Origin: Thermincola ferriacetica
GTDB taxonomy: Bacteria > Bacillota > Thermincolia > Thermincolales > Thermincolaceae
Direction of reading: 5' to 3'
DNA length: 64,000 nt
Assembly: GCF_001263415.1 (NCBI RefSeq)
Contig: NZ_LGTE01000009.1
Coordinates: 1 to 64,000 of the forward strand
Shown here: in pieces, positions 1 through 8,193 of the stretch
Numbering within the stretch: the first letter of the stretch is position 1
Layout of the letters: every line of letters begins with the position of its first letter
The notes under the pieces: model-generated
Told to the model about the DNA's origin: nothing
Seen by the model: the letters and a program-made list of their open reading frames with translations, nothing else
Database searches by the model: none
Translations under genes and position numbers: made by a program

Positions 1-429
1 CCGACCGTCCGGGATCGCAGGGGGGCGTCAGGAAACGTGGCTTACTCAGAGAAGTGCGCGCGCCTGACTTCTATCCCGACAAAAAAAGAAGAAAATTACA
101 CGCGATTAATTAAAACTCCGACCAGAGAACATATAAACTTTACTTTTACAATTAATTTTCAACTTAAAATTAATTACCAGAGATGATACAACCTGTTCTT
201 TTTAAAAATTATCCGTGTCATTTGCGTATTCTGTGTTTAAAAAATGGCGTGGCTCCCGGTCGGTTTTTTGGTAATGGTGAAGGAAAAAGTGAACAACTTA
301 TTGTTTCATTGCTCCTGCGGTGTTAAAGGGTAGATGTACTGATCGTTCCGCGTTCCTAGTGTCCTTAGTTCACTCTCTACCATCTGCGGTTCACATTATG
401 GGCAAATAGTAGGCGCTGGGCACCAGTAA
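1..429. other. Intergenic flank without supportable gene
   Basis: I see no convincing coding region here. The stretch is AT-rich around 80-240 and contains a segment (about 211-236) resembling the CCGTGTC/CTCTGTG pattern of the repeat at 6209-6235, preceded in both places by an AATTAATT-rich stretch. It may therefore hold a decayed copy of that repeat. It borders the tnpB relic and is probably part of an old insertion region. Confidence 0.4.
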
Positions 430-837
430 AGGGACTGCGGCAGACGCCACAACCAGCGCATTGGCCAGTGGGCTTTCGGCAGTTTGCGTGACCTGCTGGC
501 ATATAAGCTCAAACGTTACGGCGTTGAGCTGATACCGGTGGATGAGCGCAGTACCTCTGGTACCTGCCCGGTATGCGGGGAATACACCAAACAAACCGGG
601 CGCGTATACCGGTGTGGCAGTTTTTCCTGCGGGTTCACCGACATCCACCGGGACGTGCAGGGAGCCAGCGGCATTCTGGATAAGTGCGTAACCGGCGGAT
701 TCACCAGTGGCCGCAAGCTGCCCGCAGTGGTGGATTACATGTGGCCAATGGTATTAATGCCAAAAAAACCGCTTAAACGTATCTACGTATCCTTTTGGCG
801 AAGTAGTAGACGCCCATGGACCGGGCCTCTCGGATAA
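430..837 (+). pseudogene. tnpB: IS200/IS605-family TnpB C-terminal relic
   Basis: The reading frame is open from just after a stop at 427-429 and encodes the C-terminal part of an RNA-guided TnpB (OrfB) nuclease. Visible hallmarks are the RHNQRIGQWAFGSL helix, YKLKRYGVEL, the zinc-ribbon CPVCG at about 566-580, a second cysteine pair (CGSFSCG, wider than the usual CxxC), and HRDVQGA, which carries the last RuvC aspartate. A complete TnpB is roughly 350-420 residues, so about two thirds is missing. There is no start codon with a ribosome site, and the tail after about position 700 is degenerate. I read it as a dead insertion-sequence fragment. Confidence 0.75.
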
Positions 838-953
838 ATGCCGGGATGTAGCTCACGAGGAAAGCGTGAGACCTGCACTTTAGCAGGCAGCATTCCGATG
901 ACTTGAGAAACCTTCGCGGAGAAGCCTCCGGGCTTGTCCCAGAGGAGGTTCAC
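838..953 (+). mobile_element. Probable right end of the tnpB element
   Basis: Three consecutive hairpins follow the tnpB relic: CTCACG/CGTGAG (852-857 with 865-870), CCTGC/GCAGG (872-876 with 883-887), and CCTCC with inner GGG closing on CCC and GGAGG (925-948). The stretch then ends in GGTTCAC. This arrangement resembles the right end of IS605-type elements, where the same region is transcribed as the omega (reRNA) scaffold. The family assignment is inference from the tnpB relic and the hairpin-plus-TTCAC end. The exact boundary is uncertain. Confidence 0.5.
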
Positions 954-968
954 AACGGACGTCACAAA

Positions 969-984
969 TGTTTCACGTGAAACA
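969..984. promoter_or_regulatory. parS: parS centromere site
   Basis: TGTTTCACGTGAAACA is a perfect 16-bp palindrome identical to the ParB/Spo0J-binding parS consensus. It matches the origin-proximal gene content of the window (DUF4446, yyaC, rpsF-ssb-rpsR, rplI, dnaB, purA). Translated, it gives the peptide MFHVKH, which falsely extends the hydG frame upstream. The hydG start is therefore better placed at 1022. Confidence 0.9.
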
Positions 985-1021
985 TGCTGTTAACAATTTT
1001 TTGACTGAAGTGGTGAATAAT

Positions 1022-2383
1022 ATGACTGATTATATCAGTGAAGAACAAATTGCCATGTATTTGGAGCACAGGAAACCTGATAAAAAACACTATGCTGATG
1101 TTCTGAGCAAAGCTGCAGAAGGCAAAGGGCTGCTTATAGAAGAAACGGCTGTTCTATTATCTCCTCCGGATGAAGAAACAAAGCATCTCTTGTTTAATAC
1201 AGCGGGGAAAGTTAAGCAACAAATTTACGGTACCCGGATAGTGTTATTTGCACCTCTATATTTATCCAACTACTGCGGGAATAACTGCCTTTACTGTGGT
1301 TTTAGAAAAGACAATAAAATTATTAAGCGCCGGAAATTAAATAAGGAAGAAGCGCTGGAAGAAGTAAAATTACTGGAAAAACAAGGCCACAAGAGACTGC
1401 TATTAGTTACCGGCGAAGCGTCCGGAAGCGGAGTAGAGTATCTTGCGGACCTGATAGGAGACATTTATGCCCTCACTGATATCAGACGCGTCAACATAAA
1501 CGTAGCTCCTTTGACAGTGGATGAATTCAGGATGGTTAAAGAAGCAGGGATTGGCACTTATCAATTGTTCCAGGAAACTTATCATCAACCTTCGTATAAA
1601 TATTATCACCCTTCCGGAAAAAAATCTGACTACCAATGGCGAATATCCGCCTTTGACCGCGCTATGGAGGCGGGTATAGATGATATAGGCATGGGCGTGC
1701 TGTTTGGGCTCTACAATTATAAATTTGAAGTTTTAGCTCTCTGCCAGCACGCCGAGTACCTGGAAAGAAAATTTGGCGTTGGACCACATACAGTATCAGT
1801 GCCGCGACTAAAGAGAGCGCCTGGCGCTGAAATACAGACCACGCCATGGATGGTAGACGATGAGGAACTGAAAATTATAGTGGCTGTTCTGCGCCTGGCT
1901 TTACCATATACGGGTATTATACTTTCTACCAGGGAAAGTCAACAACTGCGAAATGAATTATTGGGCCTTGGGGTGTCGCAAATCAGCGCCGGGTCATCGA
2001 CTTCTCCAGGCGGATACAGCAGCAGTGGAGACAATAATGTACAATTTGAAGTTCATGATACGCGAAGCCTCGACGAAGTTGTAGCATCATTATGTAAAGA
2101 CGGGTACATACCTAGTTTTTGTACAGCATGTTACAGAAGACACCGCACAGGTGAAGCGTTTATGTCTTTGGCTAAAGTGGGCGATATTAAGGAGCTGTGC
2201 CTCCCTAATGCATTGCTTACCTTTAAAGAGAATTTGCTGGATTATGCAAGTCAGGAAACAAAAAAACTAGGGGAAAACCTAATTGGTAAAGAACTGTGTC
2301 TTTTAAAAAACGAAGCCCTCGTCAATGAATTAAAAAGCCGATTTGAAAGAATGAACCGGGGAGAACGGGATTTGTATTTTTAG
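1022..2383 (+). CDS. hydG: [FeFe]-hydrogenase maturase HydG
   Basis: Radical SAM tyrosine lyase that converts tyrosine to CO and cyanide, delivered as an Fe(CO)2(CN) unit for the H-cluster of [FeFe] hydrogenase; cytoplasmic. The radical SAM CxxxCxxC lies at residues 85/89/92 (YCGNNCLYCGF). The C-terminal CTACYRR (Cys 367/370) binds the auxiliary cluster that carries the dangler iron, which separates HydG from ThiH. Length 453 aa fits the family. I start at ATG 1022 because the upstream in-frame extension is only the parS palindrome. The ribosome site (GTGGTG) is weak. First gene of the hydG-hydE-hydF run. Confidence 0.93.
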   Translation: MTDYISEEQIAMYLEHRKPDKKHYADVLSKAAEGKGLLIEETAVLLSPPDEETKHLLFNTAGKVKQQIYGTRIVLFAPLYLSNYCGNNCLYCGFRKDNKIIKRRKLNKEEALEEVKLLEKQGHKRLLLVTGEASGSGVEYLADLIGDIYALTDIRRVNINVAPLTVDEFRMVKEAGIGTYQLFQETYHQPSYKYYHPSGKKSDYQWRISAFDRAMEAGIDDIGMGVLFGLYNYKFEVLALCQHAEYLERKFGVGPHTVSVPRLKRAPGAEIQTTPWMVDDEELKIIVAVLRLALPYTGIILSTRESQQLRNELLGLGVSQISAGSSTSPGGYSSSGDNNVQFEVHDTRSLDEVVASLCKDGYIPSFCTACYRRHRTGEAFMSLAKVGDIKELCLPNALLTFKENLLDYASQETKKLGENLIGKELCLLKNEALVNELKSRFERMNRGERDLYF

Positions 2384-2407
2384 AAAACAGCAGGCTGGGT
2401 GTGCAAA

Positions 2408-3688
2408 ATGGCAAGAGAATTTTATCTGATTTTATGCCCGTCAACATCACATATGCTCAGAAGTCACAAATTACTGACCGGGCACGGTATACCTGTTATC
2501 CAGGTACCGGTCCCCCCTTCAGCAGGTACTGTATGCAGCACTGCATTGAAGTTAGAAAGTATTTATTTAAAACAGGCCCTGGAAATCCTGCGAAAAAACC
2601 ATGTACTCACAGATAAACTAATCAAGGATGATAACATAGGAATAGAGCGCCTTTTGGGCAATCTCAGGCAAAAAGTATTCCTGACCCAAGTTTTGCGAAA
2701 AATTGTCAATGAACTGATATATGAAGAAAAAGACTTGGAATACCTACTTAAACTTGAGGATAAGGAAGATTTGACAGGGCTTTTTTCTGCAGCAGATAAC
2801 TTAAGAAGAGCAGTAATTGGAGATACGGTAGAAATAAGAGCCGCCATAGAATTCTCCAATTTTTGTCAAAAGAACTGTTTTTATTGCGGTCTGCGCAAAC
2901 ACAATTGGGCTTTAAAAAGGTACCGGATGACCTTGCCTGAAATAGTGGACCAAACCTGTCGCCTGGCTGCACTGGGCATAAGGACAGTAATACTGCAGTC
3001 AGGTGAAGACTATCGATATGATCAGGATTCACTAGTTAGATTAATAAAGGAAATTAAAAATAAAACAGGTATGCGTATAACGCTGAGCCTGGGCGAAAGG
3101 CCATGGCGGGAATACGCGGCCTTCCGCAAAGCAGGGGCTAACAACTATTTGTTGAAAATTGAAACCACCAATGAAGATTTGTTCAAAAAACTTCATCCTG
3201 ATGACGACCTGCAGGAGCGGATGCAGCACACCCTGTGGTTAAAGGAATTAGGGTATATAGTGGGATCAGGAAATATAATCGGATTGCCCGGTCAGAATGC
3301 ATTGGATATTGCCCGGGATATCCTTTGGTTTAAAAAAATGGAAGTGCACATGATTGGTATTGGGCCTTTTGTTCCTGCGCAGGGGACTCCCCTGGCAGAT
3401 GCGCCGGCCGGTGATATTTTGGATACCTTAAAAGCAATGGCCGTAGCCAGGCTTGTTTGCAGAAATTCTTTTATACCTTCTACTACTGCACTGGCGACAT
3501 TGAACAAAGAAGCCCAGAAAACTGGACTAACAGTGGGAGCAAATACTATAATGTTAGTATCGACCCCCATGGAGTATAAAAAGGATTATTGTATCTATAA
3601 TAACAAAGTTGATGTTAATTTGGAATGGGCCTTGAGTATGATACAGGAATTGGGGAGAGAAAAGCCCCGTTATTTAAAGGAGGTTTAA
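2408..3688 (+). CDS. hydE: HydE with N-terminal DUF3343 domain
   Basis: Radical SAM maturase that processes the HydG-made organometallic precursor during H-cluster assembly. The core has CxxxCxxC at residues 153/157/160 (CQKNCFYCGLR), followed by the HydE TIM barrel. HydE is usually about 350 aa; this one is 426 aa. Residues 4-70 match DUF3343 (putative Se/S carrier): PSTSHMLRSHKLL, GIPVIQVPVP and a conserved cysteine (Cys43) in GTVCSTALK. The ATG at 2408 is chosen over an upstream GTG at 2399. The gene sits between hydG and hydF, with a cysteine desulfurase immediately after hydF, so the extra domain may relay sulfur. That role is inference. Confidence 0.92.
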   Translation: MAREFYLILCPSTSHMLRSHKLLTGHGIPVIQVPVPPSAGTVCSTALKLESIYLKQALEILRKNHVLTDKLIKDDNIGIERLLGNLRQKVFLTQVLRKIVNELIYEEKDLEYLLKLEDKEDLTGLFSAADNLRRAVIGDTVEIRAAIEFSNFCQKNCFYCGLRKHNWALKRYRMTLPEIVDQTCRLAALGIRTVILQSGEDYRYDQDSLVRLIKEIKNKTGMRITLSLGERPWREYAAFRKAGANNYLLKIETTNEDLFKKLHPDDDLQERMQHTLWLKELGYIVGSGNIIGLPGQNALDIARDILWFKKMEVHMIGIGPFVPAQGTPLADAPAGDILDTLKAMAVARLVCRNSFIPSTTALATLNKEAQKTGLTVGANTIMLVSTPMEYKKDYCIYNNKVDVNLEWALSMIQELGREKPRYLKEV

Positions 3689-3689
3689 A

Positions 3690-4904
3690 ATGCAGGGTAC
3701 TCCCAGAGCTGACCGTATACATATAGCTATTTTTGGCAATCGTAATGCAGGAAAGTCCAGTCTCATCAATGCCCTTACAGGACAGAACCTGGCTGTGGTT
3801 TCCGATTGTCCTGGGACCACAACGGATCCGGTATATAAATCCATGGAACTGCTGCCCCTGGGACCGGTAGTTTTAATAGATACAGCGGGATTGGATGATA
3901 CCGGAGACCTGGGGGAGTTACGCAAAGGAAAAACCCTGGAAGTTTTGCGAAAAGCGGACCTGGCCTTAGTTGTGGTCGATGCCGGTTCCAGTAACCAGTC
4001 TGACGAAGATTTGTTACATAAAATAATGGAAAAGAAAATCCCAATCATTGGGGTTTTAACAAAAATAGATAAGTTTGGGGTTCCTGAAGACAATCTTTTT
4101 TCGAGAAAAGGGATACCGTGGACCCCGGTAAGTTCAAAAACGGGGCAAGGTATCCACGAATTAAAAGAAACTTTGGGGAAAATGAGTAAACTATTAAACG
4201 ATGATTCGTTTGGTATTCTGGATGGTATTCTGGGTCCCCATGAAATGGCTGTGCTGGTGGTCCCGGTAGACACGGGCGCTCCGAAAGGACGGCTCATTTT
4301 ACCTCAGGTCCAGACAATCAGGGACGTTTTGGACAGGGATGGTCATGCGGTAGTGGTTAAAGAAAACAGCCTGGCAGAAGTTCTGGCCAAGGTGAAACCT
4401 AAAATCGTCATTACCGATTCACAGGCCTTTGGTGTAGTGGGCCCACTGGTGCCACCGGATATTTTGTTGACAGGGTTTTCTGTTTTGTATGCCCGGTATA
4501 AAGGGGATTTGCCCTTTCTCGTGGCGGGAGCGAAGGCCATAAAAGGGCTTAAACCTGGGGATCGGGTGTTGATTTCCGAAGGATGTACTCATCACAGGCA
4601 GCCTGATGATATAGGACGTATAAAAATACCCCGCATTGTGAACAAAATTGTTGGTGGGGAAATAAACTATGAGTGGTCGAGCGGTTACGGTTTTCCGGAT
4701 AACCTAGAGCAATTCAAACTGGTGATACATTGCGGGGCCTGTATGTTGAACAGAAAAGAAATGTTATACAGGTTGAATATGCTGAAAAATTTAGGCATAC
4801 CAGCCGTAAATTATGGCGTATTGCTTGCTATGCATTTTGGATTTTTGGAACGGGCTTTGGAACCGTTTCCGGAAGCTTTGCAGGTGTGGAAGGGAGAAGA
4901 ATAA
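3690..4904 (+). CDS. hydF: [FeFe]-hydrogenase maturation GTPase HydF
   Basis: Scaffold GTPase on which the 2Fe subcluster is assembled before transfer to the hydrogenase. The N-terminal G domain shows GNRNAGKSSL (P-loop), a DTAGLDD switch and TKID. The C-terminal cluster-binding domain has CTHH and HCGACM, the CxHx(n)HCxxC ligand set for the [4Fe-4S] cluster. 404 aa is normal. The gene starts two bases after the hydE stop, behind a strong AAGGAGG. Its stop is followed directly by the cysteine desulfurase start, so the four genes look like one operon. Confidence 0.95.
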   Translation: MQGTPRADRIHIAIFGNRNAGKSSLINALTGQNLAVVSDCPGTTTDPVYKSMELLPLGPVVLIDTAGLDDTGDLGELRKGKTLEVLRKADLALVVVDAGSSNQSDEDLLHKIMEKKIPIIGVLTKIDKFGVPEDNLFSRKGIPWTPVSSKTGQGIHELKETLGKMSKLLNDDSFGILDGILGPHEMAVLVVPVDTGAPKGRLILPQVQTIRDVLDRDGHAVVVKENSLAEVLAKVKPKIVITDSQAFGVVGPLVPPDILLTGFSVLYARYKGDLPFLVAGAKAIKGLKPGDRVLISEGCTHHRQPDDIGRIKIPRIVNKIVGGEINYEWSSGYGFPDNLEQFKLVIHCGACMLNRKEMLYRLNMLKNLGIPAVNYGVLLAMHFGFLERALEPFPEALQVWKGEE

Positions 4905-4905
4905 A

Positions 4906-6048
4906 TTGATATATTTGGATAACGCAGCTTCAAGTTGGCCAAAACCAGAACAGGTAATCCAGGCGGTAACCGATTGCCTTCGCCATGCCGGCGCTAATCC
5001 CGGCCGGGGCGGGCATAAAATGTCCCTGGCTGCCGGCAGGATTGTTTACGAAACAAGAGAACTGGTTGCGCAGCTTTTTAATATTAAAGACCCGTTGCGG
5101 GTAGCCTTTACCTCCAACGCAACAGAGGCAATAAATATTGCCTTAAAAGGGTTGCTGCAGCCCGGAGACCATGTAGTAACCACATCCATGGAACACAATT
5201 CGGTGGTCCGGCCGTTGAAAGTTCTGGAAAAAAAAGGTATAGAATACACTGAGGTTACCTGTTCCAGGGAAGGTTTCCTGGATGTCGGTAAGCTTACGGA
5301 AGCTTTAAAGCCCAATACAAAATGTATAGTGATGACGCATGCCAGTAATGTAACGGGAACACTGATGCCGGTTGCCGAAGTGGGGAAAATAGCAAAAGCA
5401 AAAGGCATTACCTTTATGGTAGATGCAGCCCAGACGGCAGGGGTTTACGATATTGATGTTGAGAAAATGAATATTGACCTGCTTGCTTTTCCGGGACATA
5501 AAGGGCTTTATGGTCCACAGGGTACCGGTGGGTTATATGTTCGCGAGGGGGTTGATTTAACAACGTTAAAAGAAGGCGGTACAGGCAGCAACTCCGAATC
5601 TCCCTGGCATCCGGACATTATGCCCGACCGGTTAGAGAGCGGCACACTCAATACACCGGGGTTGGCCGGACTGGGCGCGGGTATAAGGTTTATCATGGAT
5701 AAAGGGCTCGATGTCATTAGAAGACATGAAAATCACCTGATGCAGATGCTCATTGACGGGCTAAAAAAAATAGATGGTGTGATCCTTTACGGTCCAGCCG
5801 ATGTAAACAAGCAGGCCCCCGTTCTCTCTTTTAACATAGGAAAGCTCGGTTCGTCTGAAGTTGCCTTTATGCTGGACAAAGTCTTTGACATTGCCTGCCG
5901 GAGTGGGTTGCACTGCGCCCCCAGGGCGCACCGGACAATGGGAACCCTGGAACAGGGAACGGTCCGGTTGAGTGTTTCATATTTTAATACGGAGAAAGAT
6001 ATTGAAGCAGCCGTGGCAGGTATCAAACAGATTGCTGAAGAAGTTTGA
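4906..6048 (+). CDS. Cysteine desulfurase (NifS/SufS-like)
   Basis: PLP enzyme that takes sulfur from cysteine as a persulfide. It has the N-terminal YLDNAASSWPKP, the PLP lysine in FPGHKGLYGPQG, and the catalytic cysteine in SGLHCAPRAH. It belongs to the class V subgroup that commonly neighbours DUF3343 proteins in Clostridia. Start is TTG 4906 with AGGGAG upstream; the longer frame inside hydF is ignored. 380 aa. Direct linkage to hydF, and the DUF3343 domain on HydE, suggest it supplies sulfur for Fe-S or H-cluster assembly (inference). Confidence 0.88.
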   Translation: MIYLDNAASSWPKPEQVIQAVTDCLRHAGANPGRGGHKMSLAAGRIVYETRELVAQLFNIKDPLRVAFTSNATEAINIALKGLLQPGDHVVTTSMEHNSVVRPLKVLEKKGIEYTEVTCSREGFLDVGKLTEALKPNTKCIVMTHASNVTGTLMPVAEVGKIAKAKGITFMVDAAQTAGVYDIDVEKMNIDLLAFPGHKGLYGPQGTGGLYVREGVDLTTLKEGGTGSNSESPWHPDIMPDRLESGTLNTPGLAGLGAGIRFIMDKGLDVIRRHENHLMQMLIDGLKKIDGVILYGPADVNKQAPVLSFNIGKLGSSEVAFMLDKVFDIACRSGLHCAPRAHRTMGTLEQGTVRLSVSYFNTEKDIEAAVAGIKQIAEEV

Positions 6049-6098
6049 TTTCACCGGTAATCGGTAGAACATAGCTGGTTATGCTCTGTGGCAAAAAT

Positions 6099-6235
6099 CA
6101 CCACAGAGGGCCCAGAGAGCACAGAGGAAACTGATCGAGAAAATTTATTAAGAGCTAACTGAAACTTCATTACTGGATAACTCATAAACCTTACTTTGAT
6201 AATTAATTCTCCGTGTCCTCTGTGTACTCCGTGGT
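6099..6235. repeat. Inverted ACCACAGAG/CTCTGTG repeat pair
   Basis: The left arm (6099-6127, ACCACAGAGG then CAGAGAGCACAGAGG) and right arm (6209-6235, CTCCGTGTCCTCTGTG then CTCCGTGGT) are imperfect inverted copies of a purine-rich motif with about 8-base periodicity, roughly 80 bp apart. They lie between two convergent genes. The right arm overlaps the 3' end of larC and encodes its odd TTEYTEDTEN tail, a peptide typical of this repeat class in many bacterial genomes. It could act as a bidirectional terminator or be a small mobile repeat. Confidence 0.6.
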
Positions 6236-7435
6236 AACGGTTTTGTCATTACCTAAGTAAAGGGACATAGCAACCGATTTGGCCTGGTCATAAACGGTTT
6301 TGGCCGGAACCCCGTGTTTTACGGCCAAAAGCCGGCAATCTTCCCATTCTGGAGCGATATTCCATACTTTTTGGGTAGCGGGGCACTTTCCAAGTTTAAC
6401 CATTACCGGGCCAAAAGGAGTTTCCACCGCCTTTAATTCCCGCTTCAGTTTAAACCGTGTCTCTTCTCTCACCCTTACGCCAAGGGAAGTAGTTTCCCGC
6501 AGGATGATATTGGCGAGATGATTTAATCTATCAGGCGGGCAAAGTACGGTTAGCTGTTGGCCGGGCCTGTTTTTTTTCATCTGCAACGGAGTAAGTGTCA
6601 CGTCAAGGGCTCCGGCAGTAAAAAGCCTGTTCATAACATAGTCGTAAAATTCCGGATTCATGTCGTCGATAGTTGCTGTAATGACTGACACTTTATCCTG
6701 CTGAAAGGGAGCCGCCGATTGGGTCTGGCCTAACACAACCCGCAGCAGGTTGGGAATTTCTCCGTCCCTTGTTCCTGCTCCATATCCAACGCCTTCAACA
6801 CTCATAGCGGGGAAGGGGCCGAATCTTTTAGCTAAGTTTACTGCAAGTACAGCTCCCGTTGGGGTAACCGTTTCCCCTTCAATATCCGTTTCTGTGACCG
6901 GGCAACCATGTAACAGTTCCAGTGTAGCCGGAGCAGGCAGGGGAATAATACCGTGGGCACATTGCACAAAGCCTTTTCCCATCGGTAGAGGAGAACAGAT
7001 GATTTCTTCAACAGCCAGATGCTCAAGGCAGATAAGGACAGATAAAATATCAATTATGGAATCTACGGCTCCGACTTCGTGAAAATGTACCTTATCAGGT
7101 GTTATGCCATGAATTTTGGCTTCCGCTTCGGCCAGGTGAGAAAAGATTTTTATGGCCTGTCTTTTCACAGAAGCGCTAAGGCCGCTCTTATCTATGATAT
7201 CATGTATGTGGTGCAGATGCCGGTGCTGTTTTTCGGCAACTATGGTAAACACTGAAAACTTGGTGCCGGTAATGCCGTTCTTGATTACTTTTTCAGCCGC
7301 AATTTGGTAGTTGTTAACAGGGACAGTTTGTAACTGCTCCTGAAGGTTTTTAAAATCAACGCCTAAATCCAAAAGCGCACCGACAAACATATCGCCGCTT
7401 ATACCGGCGAAGCAGTCGAGAAAAAGCGTTTTCAT
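6203..7435 (-). CDS. larC: Nickel-pincer cofactor synthase LarC
   Basis: Inserts nickel into the pincer nucleotide made by LarB and LarE, giving the NPN cofactor first described in lactate racemase. N-terminal DCFAGISGDMFVGALLDLG, a histidine-rich segment (HRHLHHIHD) and HFHEVGAVDSI are LarC landmarks. In Lactiplantibacillus the protein arises by frameshifting between larC1 and larC2; here it is one uninterrupted frame of 410 aa. The start overlaps the larB stop by 4 bases (ATGA). The C-terminal TTEYTEDTEN comes from repeat DNA and is probably not functional. Confidence 0.92.
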   Translation of the reverse strand: MKTLFLDCFAGISGDMFVGALLDLGVDFKNLQEQLQTVPVNNYQIAAEKVIKNGITGTKFSVFTIVAEKQHRHLHHIHDIIDKSGLSASVKRQAIKIFSHLAEAEAKIHGITPDKVHFHEVGAVDSIIDILSVLICLEHLAVEEIICSPLPMGKGFVQCAHGIIPLPAPATLELLHGCPVTETDIEGETVTPTGAVLAVNLAKRFGPFPAMSVEGVGYGAGTRDGEIPNLLRVVLGQTQSAAPFQQDKVSVITATIDDMNPEFYDYVMNRLFTAGALDVTLTPLQMKKNRPGQQLTVLCPPDRLNHLANIILRETTSLGVRVREETRFKLKRELKAVETPFGPVMVKLGKCPATQKVWNIAPEWEDCRLLAVKHGVPAKTVYDQAKSVAMSLYLGNDKTVTTEYTEDTEN

Positions 7436-8193
7436 GCCGAAGACTCCTTTAAGCGTAATATACTTGAAGCCATGGCGGCAGCGCCAAAACCATTGTCAAT
7501 ATTAAAAACGGCTACTCCTGCAGCGCAGGAATTCAGCATGCCCAAAAGGGCGGTAATACCGCCAAAACTTGCGCCGTAGCCCACGCTGGTGGGTACAGCC
7601 AAAACCGGTTTATCAACCAGCCCACCCACTACGCTGGCCAATGCACCTTCCATGCCGGCGACCACAATTATCACGGAAGCCTGGGAAAGCAGTTGATGAT
7701 TATCCAGCAGACGGTGAATACCGGCTACTCCTACGTCGTAAAGCCGCAGCACTGTATTTCCCATTATTTCGCCTGTAACAGCCGCTTCTTCTGCTACAGG
7801 CAGGTCGGCTGTTCCGGCGCTAATGACCAGTATGGAACCAGGCCGTTTGGGAAGCTCTTTTTGCCGCAGGGTAATACAGCGGGCTGCGGGGTGGTAAACG
7901 GCTTGAGGACAGATTTGTTTTACAGCCTCATACATTTCCTGCGAAGCCCGGGTGGCCAATACGTTTTTGTTTTTTTCGGCCAGTTTGGCAAAAATAGCAA
8001 CTACTTGTTCCGGTGTTTTTCCCTGCGCAAAAATTACCTCGGGGAACCCATTGCGTAAATTACGATGGTGGTCAACCTTGGCAAAGCCTAAATCTTCGTA
8101 TTTCAATACCTTTAGTGAATCTAAAGCCTCCTCAATACTGACTGTTCCGTTTTTGACTTTTTGCAGCAGATCTTTTAGATATTGTCTGTCCAT
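7432..8193 (-). CDS. larB: Pincer cofactor biosynthesis carboxylase LarB
   Basis: Carboxylates and hydrolyses nicotinic acid adenine dinucleotide to start NPN synthesis. The C-terminal two thirds is PurE-like, with SAGTADLPVAEEA, VVAGMEGALASVVGGL and PTSVGYGASFGGITALL. The N-terminal part (LLQKVKNGTVSIEEAL) is the usual LarB leader helix. 253 aa is typical. Second gene of larE-larB-larC; it overlaps larE by 19 bases and larC by 4, so the three are translationally coupled. Confidence 0.93.
   Translation of the reverse strand: MDRQYLKDLLQKVKNGTVSIEEALDSLKVLKYEDLGFAKVDHHRNLRNGFPEVIFAQGKTPEQVVAIFAKLAEKNKNVLATRASQEMYEAVKQICPQAVYHPAARCITLRQKELPKRPGSILVISAGTADLPVAEEAAVTGEIMGNTVLRLYDVGVAGIHRLLDNHQLLSQASVIIVVAGMEGALASVVGGLVDKPVLAVPTSVGYGASFGGITALLGMLNSCAAGVAVFNIDNGFGAAAMASSILRLKESSA

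Noticed and set aside
391..648. Minus-strand open frame opposite the tnpB relic
   Set aside because: Antisense shadow without ribosome site or recognisable motif; the plus strand has the TnpB signature.
968..1021. Upstream extension of HydG beginning MFHVKH
   Set aside because: Encoded by the parS palindrome; no conserved HydG residues and no ribosome site before it.
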